Source of the DNA: Nitrospirillum amazonense
GTDB lineage: Bacteria > Pseudomonadota > Alphaproteobacteria > Azospirillales > Azospirillaceae
Reading direction: 5' to 3'
NCBI RefSeq assembly: GCF_007828045.1
Contig: NZ_VITN01000013.1
Location: forward strand, 62,001 to 126,000
DNA length: 64,000 nt
A program made the position numbers and the translations under genes. Positions 18,184-26,768 of this stretch are shown piece by piece. The notes under the pieces are model-generated. The model saw only the letters and a list, made by a program, of their open reading frames with translations, did not search any database and was not told the origin of the DNA. The first letter of the stretch is position 1. Every line of letters starts with the position of its first letter.

Positions 18184-18742
18184 CCTCTCCGATCACATCT
18201 CTTTGAGATGCTTCACACTCGGCATCACCACGCCCCTTCTGGGCGCACCCACAGCCACGCGGGTCTTCAACCCCCCGCTATGCCCCTTATGGAAACAGCG
18301 GAAGTACTTTGTGTCCCAGGACGGCCGCCCCGTTCTGGAGCCGCCGGTGCCCAGGGATGCGCGAGTATTGATCCGATGCCGACTTACCCAACCTGGATAT
18401 ACGGAAGCACTTTAATTTGGATAAAAGTTAACCTCAAGGCTAGTTTCGTAGACAACCCCGAAGAACAGGATGAACCGCCACTTGGCTGTGCTGGCCGCCC
18501 CCCGGTGCGGGTGGCCGATTCACGACAGGTTAATGTGTCGTGGCTTTTGCGACGCCGGTGTAATACCCGGCCGTTGATTGCCAGTTGATTTTGGGGGCTC
18601 GCGGCCGGTTCGGGCGGGAGGCGCCGAGAGGGAAACTCAGCGAAAGCGTAACCCGTCGAAGGTTGAAGAACGGCGGCGCGTCGGATATTCCATCAAAAAT
18701 AAGCATCGCATGGATGTACATCTATTGAAGGGGATCTGATAG
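18184..18742. other. intergenic region upstream of the giant repeat gene and the PilZ gene
   Basis: About 560 bp between divergent genes, with AT-richer patches (around 18405-18450 and 18650-18725) unusual for this window. A candidate minus-strand promoter is listed separately. No gene with a credible ribosome site was found. Confidence 0.5.
18409..18437 (-). promoter_or_regulatory. candidate sigma-70-type promoter for the giant repeat gene
   Basis: Read on the minus strand, TTGAGG (18437-18432) is followed after 17 bp by TAAAGT (18414-18409). Each hexamer matches four of six consensus bases. It would start a leader of roughly 220 nt ahead of the ATG. It stands out in an AT-rich island but is otherwise unsupported. 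Confidence 0.38.
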
Positions 18743-19087
18743 GTGGAGGAGTTCCTGGGCGCCATGGAGCGGGCGGGCGACCGCCGGCAGTTCGAGCGCG
18801 TCCCGGCGGACCTGCCCATCACCGTGCTATGCATGGCCACGGGCAAGCCCGGCCCCACCTACCCGGGCCGCACCATCGACCTCTCGGCCGCCGGCCTGGC
18901 GGCCCGCATCGGCCAGATGGCCAACAAGCCGGGCGACGATCTGCTGGTGGGGGGCCAGGGTGACCACGCCATTCCCGGCCGTGTCGCCAGCATCGTGGAC
19001 GGCGTCGTGCGCATCCAGTTCCGCATGAACGAGGACAGCATGACCATGATGCAGCAGGCCCTGAAGAAGGCGGGCGTTACGCTTTGA
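18743..19087 (+). CDS. PilZ-domain protein
   Basis: A 114-aa protein with the two PilZ signatures: the arginine motif RRQFER followed about 35 residues later by DLSAAG. PilZ domains usually bind cyclic di-GMP, so this may respond to cyclases such as the PleD-like one at 1-2.7 kb. The track start is GTG 18743. ATG 18764 is a good alternative, with a strong GGAGGAG 12 bases upstream, and would give 107 aa starting MERAGDRRQF. No other domain is present. The effector target is unknown. Confidence 0.82.
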   Translation: MEEFLGAMERAGDRRQFERVPADLPITVLCMATGKPGPTYPGRTIDLSAAGLAARIGQMANKPGDDLLVGGQGDHAIPGRVASIVDGVVRIQFRMNEDSMTMMQQALKKAGVTL

Positions 19088-19243
19088 CGACGCCCTGACC
19101 ATTGGGGGCGGACAATAACGCATGGCTGAGGGGACGAGGTGTCCTTGGCCATGCGTTTCCCTTGGTTGCAGTATCGGGCCCGATTGATTATGTGGCCTTA
19201 CGGTCGCCATTCGCGCCCGCCCTTTTTTAGGAGATCACATCCC

Positions 19244-20287
19244 ATGTCCACCGCCCTGCGCGTCGCCATCCTCGGTGCCTCCGGCTATACCGGCGCCGAA
19301 CTGGTCCGCCTGCTGGTCCGTCATCCCGACGTCCGCCTGGTGGCCCTGACGGCGGAGCGACAGGCTGGCAAGCCCTTGGCCGAGGTCTTCCCGCATCTGG
19401 GTGGGTATGAGCTGCCGGACCTGGTGAAGATCGACCAGGTGGACTGGGACGGCGTCGATTTCGTCTTCTGCGCCCTGCCGCACGGCACCACGCAGGAGGT
19501 CATCGCCAGCCTGCCGCCGCGCCTGAAGGTGGTGGACCTGTCCGCCGATTTCCGCCTGCACGATGTCGAAACCTACGCCACCTGGTACGGCCACGCCCAC
19601 AAGGCGCCGGAGCTGCAGGCCGAGGCCGTCTACGGGTTGGTCGAAGCCAACCGCGCGGCGGTGAAGGCCGCCCGCCTGGTGGCCAACCCCGGCTGCTACC
19701 CGACGGCGTCGCAGCTGCCGCTGCTGCCGCTGCTGCGCCAGGGCCTGATCCAGGCCGACGACATCATCATCGATGCCAAGTCGGGTGTGTCCGGCGCCGG
19801 CCGCGACGCCAAGCAGGCCAACCTGTATGGCGAGGTGGCGGAAGGCGTGCACGCCTACGGCGTCGCCGGCCATCGCCACGCGCCGGAGATCGAGCAGGGT
19901 GTCAGTGAGGCCGCCGGCAAGCCGGTGGTGCTGAACTTCACGCCCCACCTGATGCCCATGAGCCGCGGCATCCATGCCAGCATCTATGTGAAGCTGGCGC
20001 CGGGCAAGACGTCCGACGACCTGCGCGCCGCCCTGGTGGATGCCTACAAGGGCGAGACCTTCGTGCGCGTGCTGCCCGCCGGCGTGGCGCCGCAGACCCG
20101 CCATGTGAAGGGCAGCAACCACTGCCTGATCGGCGTCTTCCCCGACCGCGTCCCCGGCCGCGCCATCCTGCTGTCGGTCATCGACAATCTGGTGAAGGGC
20201 GCCTCGGGCCAGGCTATTCAGAACATGAATCTGATGATGGGCTATCCCGAGGATCGCGGCCTGGAACAGGCGCCCCTATTCCCGTGA
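19244..20287 (+). CDS. argC: N-acetyl-gamma-glutamyl-phosphate reductase
   Basis: A 347-aa enzyme of arginine synthesis that reduces N-acetylglutamyl-phosphate to the semialdehyde with NADPH. The N-terminal nucleotide motif GASGYTGAEL (11-20), catalytic Cys151 in ANPGCYPTA and the AGHRHAPEI histidine region are present. The ATG at 19244 follows AGGAG by 10 bases; the open frame extends 105 bp further upstream without such support. The gene has its own terminator and no other arg gene is adjacent. Confidence 0.97.
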   Translation: MSTALRVAILGASGYTGAELVRLLVRHPDVRLVALTAERQAGKPLAEVFPHLGGYELPDLVKIDQVDWDGVDFVFCALPHGTTQEVIASLPPRLKVVDLSADFRLHDVETYATWYGHAHKAPELQAEAVYGLVEANRAAVKAARLVANPGCYPTASQLPLLPLLRQGLIQADDIIIDAKSGVSGAGRDAKQANLYGEVAEGVHAYGVAGHRHAPEIEQGVSEAAGKPVVLNFTPHLMPMSRGIHASIYVKLAPGKTSDDLRAALVDAYKGETFVRVLPAGVAPQTRHVKGSNHCLIGVFPDRVPGRAILLSVIDNLVKGASGQAIQNMNLMMGYPEDRGLEQAPLFP

Positions 20288-20336
20288 TGGGGGTTCCCCA
20301 ATCGGGTTTCCGTCTTCGGGAAACCGCCTTATGTAT

Positions 20337-20369
20337 GGGGCCCGGGTGTTAAGCGCCCGGGCCCTTTTT
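20337..20369 (+). terminator. Rho-independent terminator after argC
   Basis: An 11-bp stem (20338-20348 with 20354-20364, one G-T pair) around TTAAG is followed by five T. A weaker hairpin without a T-run (about 20304-20326) precedes it. Confidence 0.9.
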
Positions 20370-20391
20370 CATTCTGCGTGCGGAGACGACC

Positions 20392-20943
20392 ATGACCAAT
20401 GTCAGCGAGGCCCTCACGGCCGTGCGGCCCACGGTGCTGCCCTACAAGGGCGTGCTGCCCCGCATCCACGCCAGCGCCTTCCTGGCCAACGCCATCGTCA
20501 TCGGCGACGTTGAGATCGGGGAGGAGTCCAGCCTCTGGTACAACGTGGTCGTGCGCGGCGATGTGAACCAGATCCGCATCGGCCGCCGCACCAACATCCA
20601 GGACGGCACCACCGTTCACTGCACGCATGAGCGCTTCACCACGGTCATCGGCGACAATGTGACGATCGGGCACATGGCGCTGCTGCACGGCTGCGTTATC
20701 GAGGATGGCGCCTTCATCGGCATGAAGGCCTGCGTCATGGATGGCGCCGTGGTGGAAAGCGGTGCCATGGTCGCCGCCGGCGCCCTGGTGACCCCGGGCA
20801 AACGGGTCAAGGCGGGGGAGCTTTGGGGCGGCAGCCCGGCGCGCCTGCTGCGCGCCCTGACGGAACAGGACAAGGCCACGCTGCCCCTGACCGCGCCGCA
20901 TTACGTCCGTCTCTCCCGGCAATACCTCGACGAGATAGGGTGA
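20392..20943 (+). CDS. gamma-carbonic anhydrase family protein
   Basis: A 183-aa left-handed beta-helix (hexapeptide-repeat) protein of the YrdA/CaiE/gamma-CA group. Repeating I-G-x-x-x-x units run from about residue 37 to 140. His76, His94 and His99 (VHCTH and IGHMALLHG) fit the three zinc ligands. A C-terminal helix with a W-G-G-S-P-A-R motif is typical. Many members have no proven carbonic anhydrase activity, so the enzymatic role is inferred. It starts 23 bases after the argC terminator and is probably monocistronic. Confidence 0.92.
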   Translation: MTNVSEALTAVRPTVLPYKGVLPRIHASAFLANAIVIGDVEIGEESSLWYNVVVRGDVNQIRIGRRTNIQDGTTVHCTHERFTTVIGDNVTIGHMALLHGCVIEDGAFIGMKACVMDGAVVESGAMVAAGALVTPGKRVKAGELWGGSPARLLRALTEQDKATLPLTAPHYVRLSRQYLDEIG

Positions 20944-21104
20944 GCCGGGATGGGTTGCCGGATGGGCTGATTTGAGTCATGGTCAGCCGGGTCGCGCGTT
21001 GCATAATGGGAGGCGCGTTGATCCTTTCGCGTGGGGACGCGGCATCGATAAGCCGTCTGGGCGTCCCCCGCGCATCACTCACGTGACCTGGTGGAGGGCT
21101 CTCC

Positions 21105-21329
21105 ATGACCAAGCCGTCACTGCGAACCGATCATACCAAACGCCGTTTCCGTGCCACCGCCGCCCGTCAGGGGCTGCTGCTGGCCAAGCTGCGGCGTTTA
21201 CCCCGCCTATCGACGCTGGAGGCCAGCGAACAGGCCTTCCGCGCCGCCGGCGCGCTGGCGCTGGCAGAGGCCGTGTTCGGCGACCGTGGCAAGGCGCTGG
21301 CCTGGCTGCGCGCCGCCGGCTCCCCATGA
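21105..21329 (+). CDS. small basic protein with a DUF2384-like C-terminal segment
   Basis: A 74-aa protein, Arg/Lys-rich at the N-terminus. GGAGG lies seven bases before the ATG, which is the main reason to accept it. Its last 25 residues (A-x-A-V-F-G-D-x-G-K-A-L-A-W-L-R) resemble the opening helix of the MbcA/ParS/Xre toxin-binding (DUF2384) domain, but the chain ends before the rest of that domain. No toxin gene adjoins it. It may be a remnant or an independent small protein; the function is not known. Confidence 0.55.
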   Translation: MTKPSLRTDHTKRRFRATAARQGLLLAKLRRLPRLSTLEASEQAFRAAGALALAEAVFGDRGKALAWLRAAGSP

Positions 21330-21380
21330 CGGGCGGCGCCTGATAAGCCGGCCCCGCTGGAGGCTGTTGGCCGCGTCAGG

Positions 21381-22307
21381 TCACGACGGCGCCTCGGCGT
21401 ATCGGATGATGCTTTGATTTTGGACGCTTGCGACCAGCTCGTCCGTACGGGCCAGAAGCTGCCGTAGCAGGCGCGAGGGATTGGCCTGATTGTATCCCAA
21501 GGTCAGGTCGACGGTCGGGGGCACGCCATCCAGCGCCCTGGCCACGACGTTCGGTGTCAGTATGTTTTGCGCATACAGCGGCACCAGCGTGACGCCGCCC
21601 GTGGACGCGACCAGCGACATTGCCGACGATATGTTCTCGCCCTCGTACTTCGCCTTGAGCGTGATCCCGACCTTGGTGGCGTAGTCCTGGATCACCGACT
21701 GCAGGACCGGCGAGGTTCTGGCCGAACTGACATAGGTTTCGCCGGCAAGGTCCTGCGGCTGAATCTTCCTGAGGGATGCCAGGCGATGGCCCGCCGGCAG
21801 CACGGCGATCACAGGCTCCTTCGCCAGCAATTTGAAGGATAGGCCCACGCTCTGCACCCCGGGGCGGAGGAAGGCGACGTCCAGCCTGCCGCGCATCAGG
21901 GCGAGGGCGAGATCAGGGGACGAGAGGCTGCTCAGGGTGATCTCAACGTCTGGCGCCTCTTCACGGATGATGCGCAGCAGATGGGGAAGCCACGTGACCT
22001 CCAGCCCCACCATGAACCCGATGGTGAGCACGGGCCTTTCCGGTTGCGCCATCCGGCGGGCGGCGTCGGTCGCCGCCTCGACCTGTAGAAGCGCCAGCCG
22101 CGCATGATCGAGAAAAACGCGCCCCGCAGGGGTCAGTGTCACGCCGCGCGCCTGCCGCTCCAGCAGCGTCACGCCGACTTCCGCTTCCAGGTCGCGGATT
22201 TGCCGGCTCAGGGACGGTTGCGAGGTGTTCAGCCGCCGCTGGGCGGCGGTCAGCAGGCCGCCTTCCTCCGCAACGGCGATGAAATACCGGAGATGCCGCA
22301 GTTCCAT
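21381..22307 (-). CDS. LysR-family transcriptional regulator
   Basis: A 308-aa regulator. The N-terminal winged helix-turn-helix (about 1-60, with TAAQRRLNTSQPSLSRQIRDLE) is followed by a LysR substrate domain (about 90-295). The opening MELRHLRYFIAVAEE resembles the HcaR/BenM-type subgroup that senses aromatic acids, but the effector cannot be told from sequence. No catabolic operon is divergent from it. A dyad with T-N11-A geometry immediately upstream suggests autoregulation. Confidence 0.93.
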   Translation of the reverse strand: MELRHLRYFIAVAEEGGLLTAAQRRLNTSQPSLSRQIRDLEAEVGVTLLERQARGVTLTPAGRVFLDHARLALLQVEAATDAARRMAQPERPVLTIGFMVGLEVTWLPHLLRIIREEAPDVEITLSSLSSPDLALALMRGRLDVAFLRPGVQSVGLSFKLLAKEPVIAVLPAGHRLASLRKIQPQDLAGETYVSSARTSPVLQSVIQDYATKVGITLKAKYEGENISSAMSLVASTGGVTLVPLYAQNILTPNVVARALDGVPPTVDLTLGYNQANPSRLLRQLLARTDELVASVQNQSIIRYAEAPS

Positions 22308-22318
22308 CGAACCCCCTC

Positions 22319-22339
22319 GCTATGCTTTTGAAGCATAGC
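22319..22339. promoter_or_regulatory. LysR-type box (perfect dyad) in front of the LysR gene
   Basis: GCTATGCTT and AAGCATAGC form a perfect 9-bp inverted repeat around TTG. It contains T-N11-A (T22323, A22335), the classical LysR half-site geometry. It lies 12-32 bases upstream of the regulator's ATG, where autoregulatory sites commonly lie. Confidence 0.7.
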
Positions 22340-22460
22340 TTGAAGGTACAAGGTCTTCGCCGCCGGCAGTAGGGCGATTTACGCTCGCCCCGAAGCCAGA
22401 ACCCCCATTTTGGCGGCAGGCATCTTCCTCCGGCGCGGCGCGTTTGGGTGTGGGCTTGCC

Positions 22461-23231
22461 TCAGCCCAAGTTGAAATGGGTGATCGCGGCGGCGATGTCG
22501 TCGCCGAAGCTGGGGCCCAGCCGCACGGTCGCCACCTCGCCGGGCACGCCCTTCAGGCTGGCGGCGTCCAGGCTGGTCAGCAAGGCCATGGGCACGCCCT
22601 CGGTCAGGGAGATGGCCTTCAGCGCGCGGATCAGGTCCACCCCGCCCAGGCCGTCCATCACGGCCGACGCGATGATCATGTCCGGTGGCACGCGCACGGC
22701 CACGGCCAGCGCCTCGATGGGATCGGCCAGGGTGTTGACCTTGAAGCCGCAGGCCGCCAATTCCGCCGCCACCCGGCGGGCCACGATCTTGTTGGGGCTG
22801 ACCAGCATGATGTCGACGTCGTGGACTTCCACGTCGGCGATGTCGAACTCATAGCGCGAGGGCAGGGCGCGGATGACGGCATTGGTGGCCGCCAGGTCCG
22901 GCGTGTCGTCCCGGTCCGCGGCCTCGGCGATGCGATCGGCGAAAGTGTGCAGGTCGACGATCTGGTTTTCCGTCAGATCCTTCAGGCCCGTCAGGTAGGC
23001 CTCCAGACGCTGGGCGATCAGACTGACCAGCGGAAAGCCGAAGGACGTGCCGGAACCACGCAGGCTGTGGGCGTCGCGCCGGATGGCCAGCAGGCCGTCG
23101 GCGGTGGGGATGCGCCCCAGCGACACGGCCTTCAGCGTCTCATACAGCGCGCCCAGGCGGTCATGGACGTCGTCGCGGAACTCGACCTTGAGCTGTTCAA
23201 CAAGATCGTCGAAATCGGTCTGCTCAACCAT
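22461..23231 (-). CDS. Hpt domain fused to a degenerate receiver (pseudo-receiver)
   Basis: A 256-aa protein. An Hpt domain (about 10-110) carries His55 in DAHSLRGSGTSFG. A receiver-like fold (about 137-256) has lost its chemistry: the acidic pair is S145-P146, the phospho-acceptor position is S189 (MIIASAVMDG), and the Lys-Pro motif reads R-L-G-P. It should pass phosphate through His55, with the receiver acting as a docking surface. The Hpt resembles that of the PleD-like cyclase at 1-2.7 kb. The ATG at 23231 has GAGG six bases upstream; the longer frame starts with TTG. Confidence 0.83.
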   Translation of the reverse strand: MVEQTDFDDLVEQLKVEFRDDVHDRLGALYETLKAVSLGRIPTADGLLAIRRDAHSLRGSGTSFGFPLVSLIAQRLEAYLTGLKDLTENQIVDLHTFADRIAEAADRDDTPDLAATNAVIRALPSRYEFDIADVEVHDVDIMLVSPNKIVARRVAAELAACGFKVNTLADPIEALAVAVRVPPDMIIASAVMDGLGGVDLIRALKAISLTEGVPMALLTSLDAASLKGVPGEVATVRLGPSFGDDIAAAITHFNLG

Positions 23232-23341
23232 GGCGCCCCTCAAACATATTCCGTGGATCTAGCCCGCGGGCGCGCCGGAGCGCAAGACGCGGACCGTCGC
23301 GGCGCTCCAGTGCATTGGTATCGGTTGATGATGCTTGAATG

Positions 23342-23370
23342 AAAAAGGCCGCCCGGTGTGGGCGGCCTTT
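23342..23370 (-). terminator. Rho-independent terminator of hemA
   Basis: On the minus strand an 8-bp GC stem flanked by A/T pairs (23360-23367 with 23347-23354) is followed by a run of five T. It begins just after the hemA stop. Confidence 0.88.
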
Positions 23371-23386
23371 CATCAGGTGAACGGCC

Positions 23387-24604
23387 TCAGGCCGCTTTGC
23401 GCAGTTCCAGCCGGCTCCACACGTCCAGCAAGGCGTCCACCAGGCGGGCCATGTGATGGTCGTCGTGGAAGGGCGTGGGCGTGATGCGCAGCCGCTCCGT
23501 GCCCCTGGGGACGGTGGGATAGTTGATGGGCTGGACATAGATGTCGTGCTTGGTCAGCAGATCGTCGCTGGCCTGCTTGCACAGGCGCGGATCACCCACC
23601 AGCACCGGCACGATGTGGCTGACCGACGGCATGACCGGCAGCCCGGCCTCCGTCAGCAGGCGCTTCAGCGTGGCCGCCCGCTCCTGGTGCAGCACGCGCA
23701 GCTCGTCATGCTCCTTCAGGTAGCGGACGGAGGCGGCAGCGCCGGCGGCGATGACCGGGGCGATGGAGGTGGTGAAGATGAAGCTGGAGGCGAAGCTGCG
23801 CACGCAATCGACCAGGGCGGCCGAACCGGTGATGTAGCCGCCCATCAGGCCGAAGGCCTTGCCCAGCGTGCCCTCGATGACCGTCAGGCGGTCCAGCACG
23901 CCGTCACGCTCGGCCACGCCGGCGCCACGGCGGCCGTACATGCCCACGGCGTGGACCTCATCCAGATAGGTCATGGCGCCGTGCTTGTCCGCCACGTCGC
24001 AGATCTCGGCGATGGGGGCGATGTCGCCGTCCATGGAATAGACGCTTTCGAACGCCACCAGCTTGGGGCGGTCGGCCGGGTAGCGGCTCAGCAACTGGTC
24101 CAGATGCTCGGGATCGTTGTGGCGGAAGATGTGCTTCTCAGCACCACTGTGCCGGATGCCCTCGATCATCGAGGCGTGGTTCAGCGCGTCGGAGAAGACG
24201 ACGCAATTGGGCAACAGCTTGGGCAGCGTCGACAGCGACGCCTCGTTGGAGATGTAGCCCGAGGTGAACAGCAGCGCCGCTTCCTTGCGGTGCAGGTCGG
24301 CCAGCTCCCGCTCCAGCAGCACGTGGTAGTGGTTGGTGCCGGAGATGTTGCGGGTGCCGCCGGCGCCGGCGCCGGACTTGGCCAGCGCCTCGCGCATGGC
24401 CGCCAGCACCACCGGGTTCTGACCCTGGCCCAGATAGTCGTTGCTGCACCACACGGTCACGTCGCGCGGCGGCTCATCCGGGGAAGGGTAGTAGGAGGCG
24501 ATCGGAAACTCACCCACACGGCGTTCCAGATCGGCGAACACGCGATAGCGGCCCTCGCGGCGAAGGCCATCGATCTGGGAGCGGAAAAAGGCTTCGTAAT
24601 CCAT
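23387..24604 (-). CDS. hemA: 5-aminolevulinate synthase
   Basis: A 405-aa PLP enzyme that condenses glycine and succinyl-CoA to 5-aminolevulinate, the first step of tetrapyrrole synthesis in alphaproteobacteria. Lys249 in [13 protein letters not shown] is the PLP lysine. [23 protein letters not shown] and [11 protein letters not shown] are hallmark blocks. The start MDYEAFF matches the family's usual N-terminus and has AAGGAG 11 bases upstream; the frame extends 75 bp further upstream without support. A perfect FNR-type box lies about 190 bp upstream, so oxygen-dependent control is likely. Confidence 0.97.
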   Translation of the reverse strand: MDYEAFFRSQIDGLRREGRYRVFADLERRVGEFPIASYYPSPDEPPRDVTVWCSNDYLGQGQNPVVLAAMREALAKSGAGAGGTRNISGTNHYHVLLERELADLHRKEAALLFTSGYISNEASLSTLPKLLPNCVVFSDALNHASMIEGIRHSGAEKHIFRHNDPEHLDQLLSRYPADRPKLVAFESVYSMDGDIAPIAEICDVADKHGAMTYLDEVHAVGMYGRRGAGVAERDGVLDRLTVIEGTLGKAFGLMGGYITGSAALVDCVRSFASSFIFTTSIAPVIAAGAAASVRYLKEHDELRVLHQERAATLKRLLTEAGLPVMPSVSHIVPVLVGDPRLCKQASDDLLTKHDIYVQPINYPTVPRGTERLRITPTPFHDDHHMARLVDALLDVWSRLELRKAA

Positions 24605-24969
24605 CTGTCCGATGGCTCCTTCGTGGAGCGGTCCTCTAATCCTAGAAGACCGGAGGCAAGCTACCGGTCGATACGACAACCATCACCGACCAAGCGCTCG
24701 CTGTCCTCATAGTGGGCAGCGAAATCGCCGCTGGCAAGTGCCGGCAGGCCGCGACCGAGCAGATGTACCATGCCAGTGGACCGAGGCCATCAGCTTTGAT
24801 GTTGATCAATTCGGCGGGCAAATGGACCTTAACCCTGAAATCCCGGGGTGAAAAGCCCGGATCCGCTGGACAAATTGCCCAAGCGGTCCGCCTTTGGTCG
24901 GACACGGCCGCCTCGAGCGGGCGCAACGATATTTTCCATGGACTGGCCATGGGCTGGGATGATGGGTAA
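24605..24969. other. intergenic region upstream of hemA
   Basis: 365 bp between hemA and the end of the MocR-like gene. The notable element is the FNR-type box described separately. Nothing else convincing was found, and no gene with a ribosome site. Confidence 0.55.
24796..24809. promoter_or_regulatory. perfect FNR/Anr/FixK-type box upstream of hemA
   Basis: TTGAT-GTTG-ATCAA matches the FNR consensus TTGAT-N4-ATCAA at all ten defined bases. It is centred 198 bp upstream of the hemA ATG. FNR-type control of hemA is established in Rhodobacter (FnrL). The long distance implies a long leader or an upstream-type site. Confidence 0.78.
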
Positions 24970-26529
24970 TCAACAGGCGCAGGCGGTACCACTGGCATGC
25001 GCCTCCAGCGTCTCGGCCAGGCGCTGCGCCGCCTTCAGGATCAGGGGTGGGGGGAAGGCGGCGTAGCCCAGCACCAGGCCCTGGGTACCGCCCCGGCCGG
25101 CGTGGAAGCTGCTGAGCGGCGTCACGTCGATGGACCGGGCGCGCGCCGCCTGGCGCAGGGCCATGTCGGGGGCCAGGGTGGGGGAAATGCCCGGCGCCGT
25201 CTTCAGGGTCAGGCCGTCGGCCAGCTTGGCCGCCATCTGCAGCCCGGCCGCCGCCGGCGTCAGGGTCAGCGCGCCGGCCCACAGGCGGCGGGCGGCGTCG
25301 ATCAGCGTCTCGCGCCGTTCCTGGTAGGTCAGACGAGAGCGCCGCAGGTGGGAGGCGAGGTGCCCTTCGTCGATGAACTCCGCCAGCGCGCTTTGCTCCA
25401 CCACGGGGGCGTGCAACTCGAACAGGGCGCGCATCTCCAGCGCCCGCTCCAGCAGATGCTCCGGCACCACCAGGTAGGCGATGCGCAGGCCGGGATAAAG
25501 GATGCGCTCGAACCCGCCGACGTGCAGGACGCGGCCGCTCCGCTGGGCGGTTCGGTCCCCCAGGCGCTCACCCGGGCGATCCCCCAGGCGATCCCCCAGG
25601 CGATCAAGGCTCATCAGGGTGGCCGGCGGGCGGGTTTCGAAGGTGAAGCCGCCGTCGCCGTCATCCTCGATGACATGGGCGTTGGCGCGCGCGGCCCAGT
25701 CCAGCAGGGCTTGGCGGCGTTCCAGGCTCATGACCGTGCCCAGCGGCATCTGGCAGTTGGCGGTGACCACGGCCAGCCGGGCGTCGGGCGCCAGGGCCAC
25801 GCCCTTGGCGGGATCCAGCCCGTCGGCATCGGCCGGAACGGGCACGGGCGTCATGCCCAGACGGCGCACCAGCGCCTGCGTCAGCGGGCAGCCCGGATCC
25901 TCCGTCCACACCCGCTCGCCCGGGCTGGCGGCCAGGCCCACCGCCAGGTCCAGGGCGGCGGCGCGGCCGGGCAGGATCAGGATCTGGTCGGGATGGCAGC
26001 GCAGGCCGCGGCTGGCCTCCAGGAAGCTGGCCAGCGCCACGCGCAGGGGGCGCCAGCCGGGGGCGCTGTCCCGCTCCAGCGCGCGGGCCGACAGGCTGCG
26101 CCAGGAACGGCTGAGCACCCGGCGCCAGGCCTCGATGTCCAGCTGGTCGCCAGCGGCGATGCCGGGACGGAAAGGCAGGGTGGGCGACGGCAGGGCTGTT
26201 TCCGCCGGTGCCGAGCCCTGGGCGCGCGGCGACGGGGCGCGAACCTCCGCCGGGGCGTAATCGGGGGGCAGGTTTTCCACCACGAAGGTGCCGGAGCCCA
26301 CGCGGGATTCCAGGTAGCCTTCGGCCGTCAGACGCTCGATGGCGGCCACGGCGGTGTTGCGCGACAGGCCCATGTCGCGGGCCAGGGTGCGGGTGGAGGG
26401 CAGGCGCTCGCCGGGTGCCACCACGCCGGTGGCGATGGCATGGCGCAGGCGGTCGAACAGGCGCTGTTGCAGGGAGCCGCCTTCACCGCCGTCCGTCAGC
26501 GTGAGCAGGGGCCCGCGTCGGCTTTTCAT
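24970..26529 (-). CDS. MocR/GntR-type regulator with a degenerate aminotransferase domain
   Basis: A 519-aa protein. An N-terminal GntR winged helix (about 18-82: LPSTRTLARDMGLSRNT) precedes a fold-type-I aminotransferase-like domain (about 120-510). In MocR proteins the PLP lysine sits in G-T-F-S-K-x-L; here the aligned stretch is G338-G-F-E-R342-I-L, so Arg replaces Lys. The usual EDDYDSEF reads EDDGDGGF, losing the tyrosine. Residues 311-326 hold a short in-frame L-G-D-R repeat, a 12-bp DNA tandem near 25560-25605. It may bind another ligand or none. No regulated gene adjoins it. Confidence 0.85.
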   Translation of the reverse strand: MKSRRGPLLTLTDGGEGGSLQQRLFDRLRHAIATGVVAPGERLPSTRTLARDMGLSRNTAVAAIERLTAEGYLESRVGSGTFVVENLPPDYAPAEVRAPSPRAQGSAPAETALPSPTLPFRPGIAAGDQLDIEAWRRVLSRSWRSLSARALERDSAPGWRPLRVALASFLEASRGLRCHPDQILILPGRAAALDLAVGLAASPGERVWTEDPGCPLTQALVRRLGMTPVPVPADADGLDPAKGVALAPDARLAVVTANCQMPLGTVMSLERRQALLDWAARANAHVIEDDGDGGFTFETRPPATLMSLDRLGDRLGDRPGERLGDRTAQRSGRVLHVGGFERILYPGLRIAYLVVPEHLLERALEMRALFELHAPVVEQSALAEFIDEGHLASHLRRSRLTYQERRETLIDAARRLWAGALTLTPAAAGLQMAAKLADGLTLKTAPGISPTLAPDMALRQAARARSIDVTPLSSFHAGRGGTQGLVLGYAAFPPPLILKAAQRLAETLEAHASGTACAC

Positions 26530-26581
26530 GAGGCGTCTCCGAGGGGGGAGGCAGGGGGCCGGAATATCGGCCGGAGGGGAA

Positions 26582-26616
26582 CCGGCGGACGGCGGTACGC
26601 GCTCGCCGTCCGCCGG
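26582..26616. terminator. 13-bp perfect inverted repeat downstream of the PepSY gene
   Basis: CCGGCGGACGGCG (26582-26594) pairs perfectly with 26604-26616 around a nine-base loop. It lies 150 bp past the PepSY stop and 50 bp upstream of the MocR-like start. With no T-tract it could be a terminator hairpin or an operator. Confidence 0.4.
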
Positions 26617-26768
26617 GTGCGATCGGGGATGGCCACACGACCATCAGGCCATCCCGTTTCGAACCGGCGGCGGGGAAGGGGCGCCACCACCGCCGGTCTC
26701 GCATCGGTGCGGAGGGGGCCGCCGGGCGGCCCGCGTTTCCCCGTGGGGGCTCCGCGAAAGGGGATGGG

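Noticed and set aside
18203-18415. 70-aa plus-strand frame between the giant gene and the PilZ gene
   Set aside because: No ribosome site, atypical composition, and it runs over the promoter region.
24712-24969. 85-aa frame in the hemA upstream region
   Set aside because: No convincing ribosome site or homology, and it covers the FNR box.
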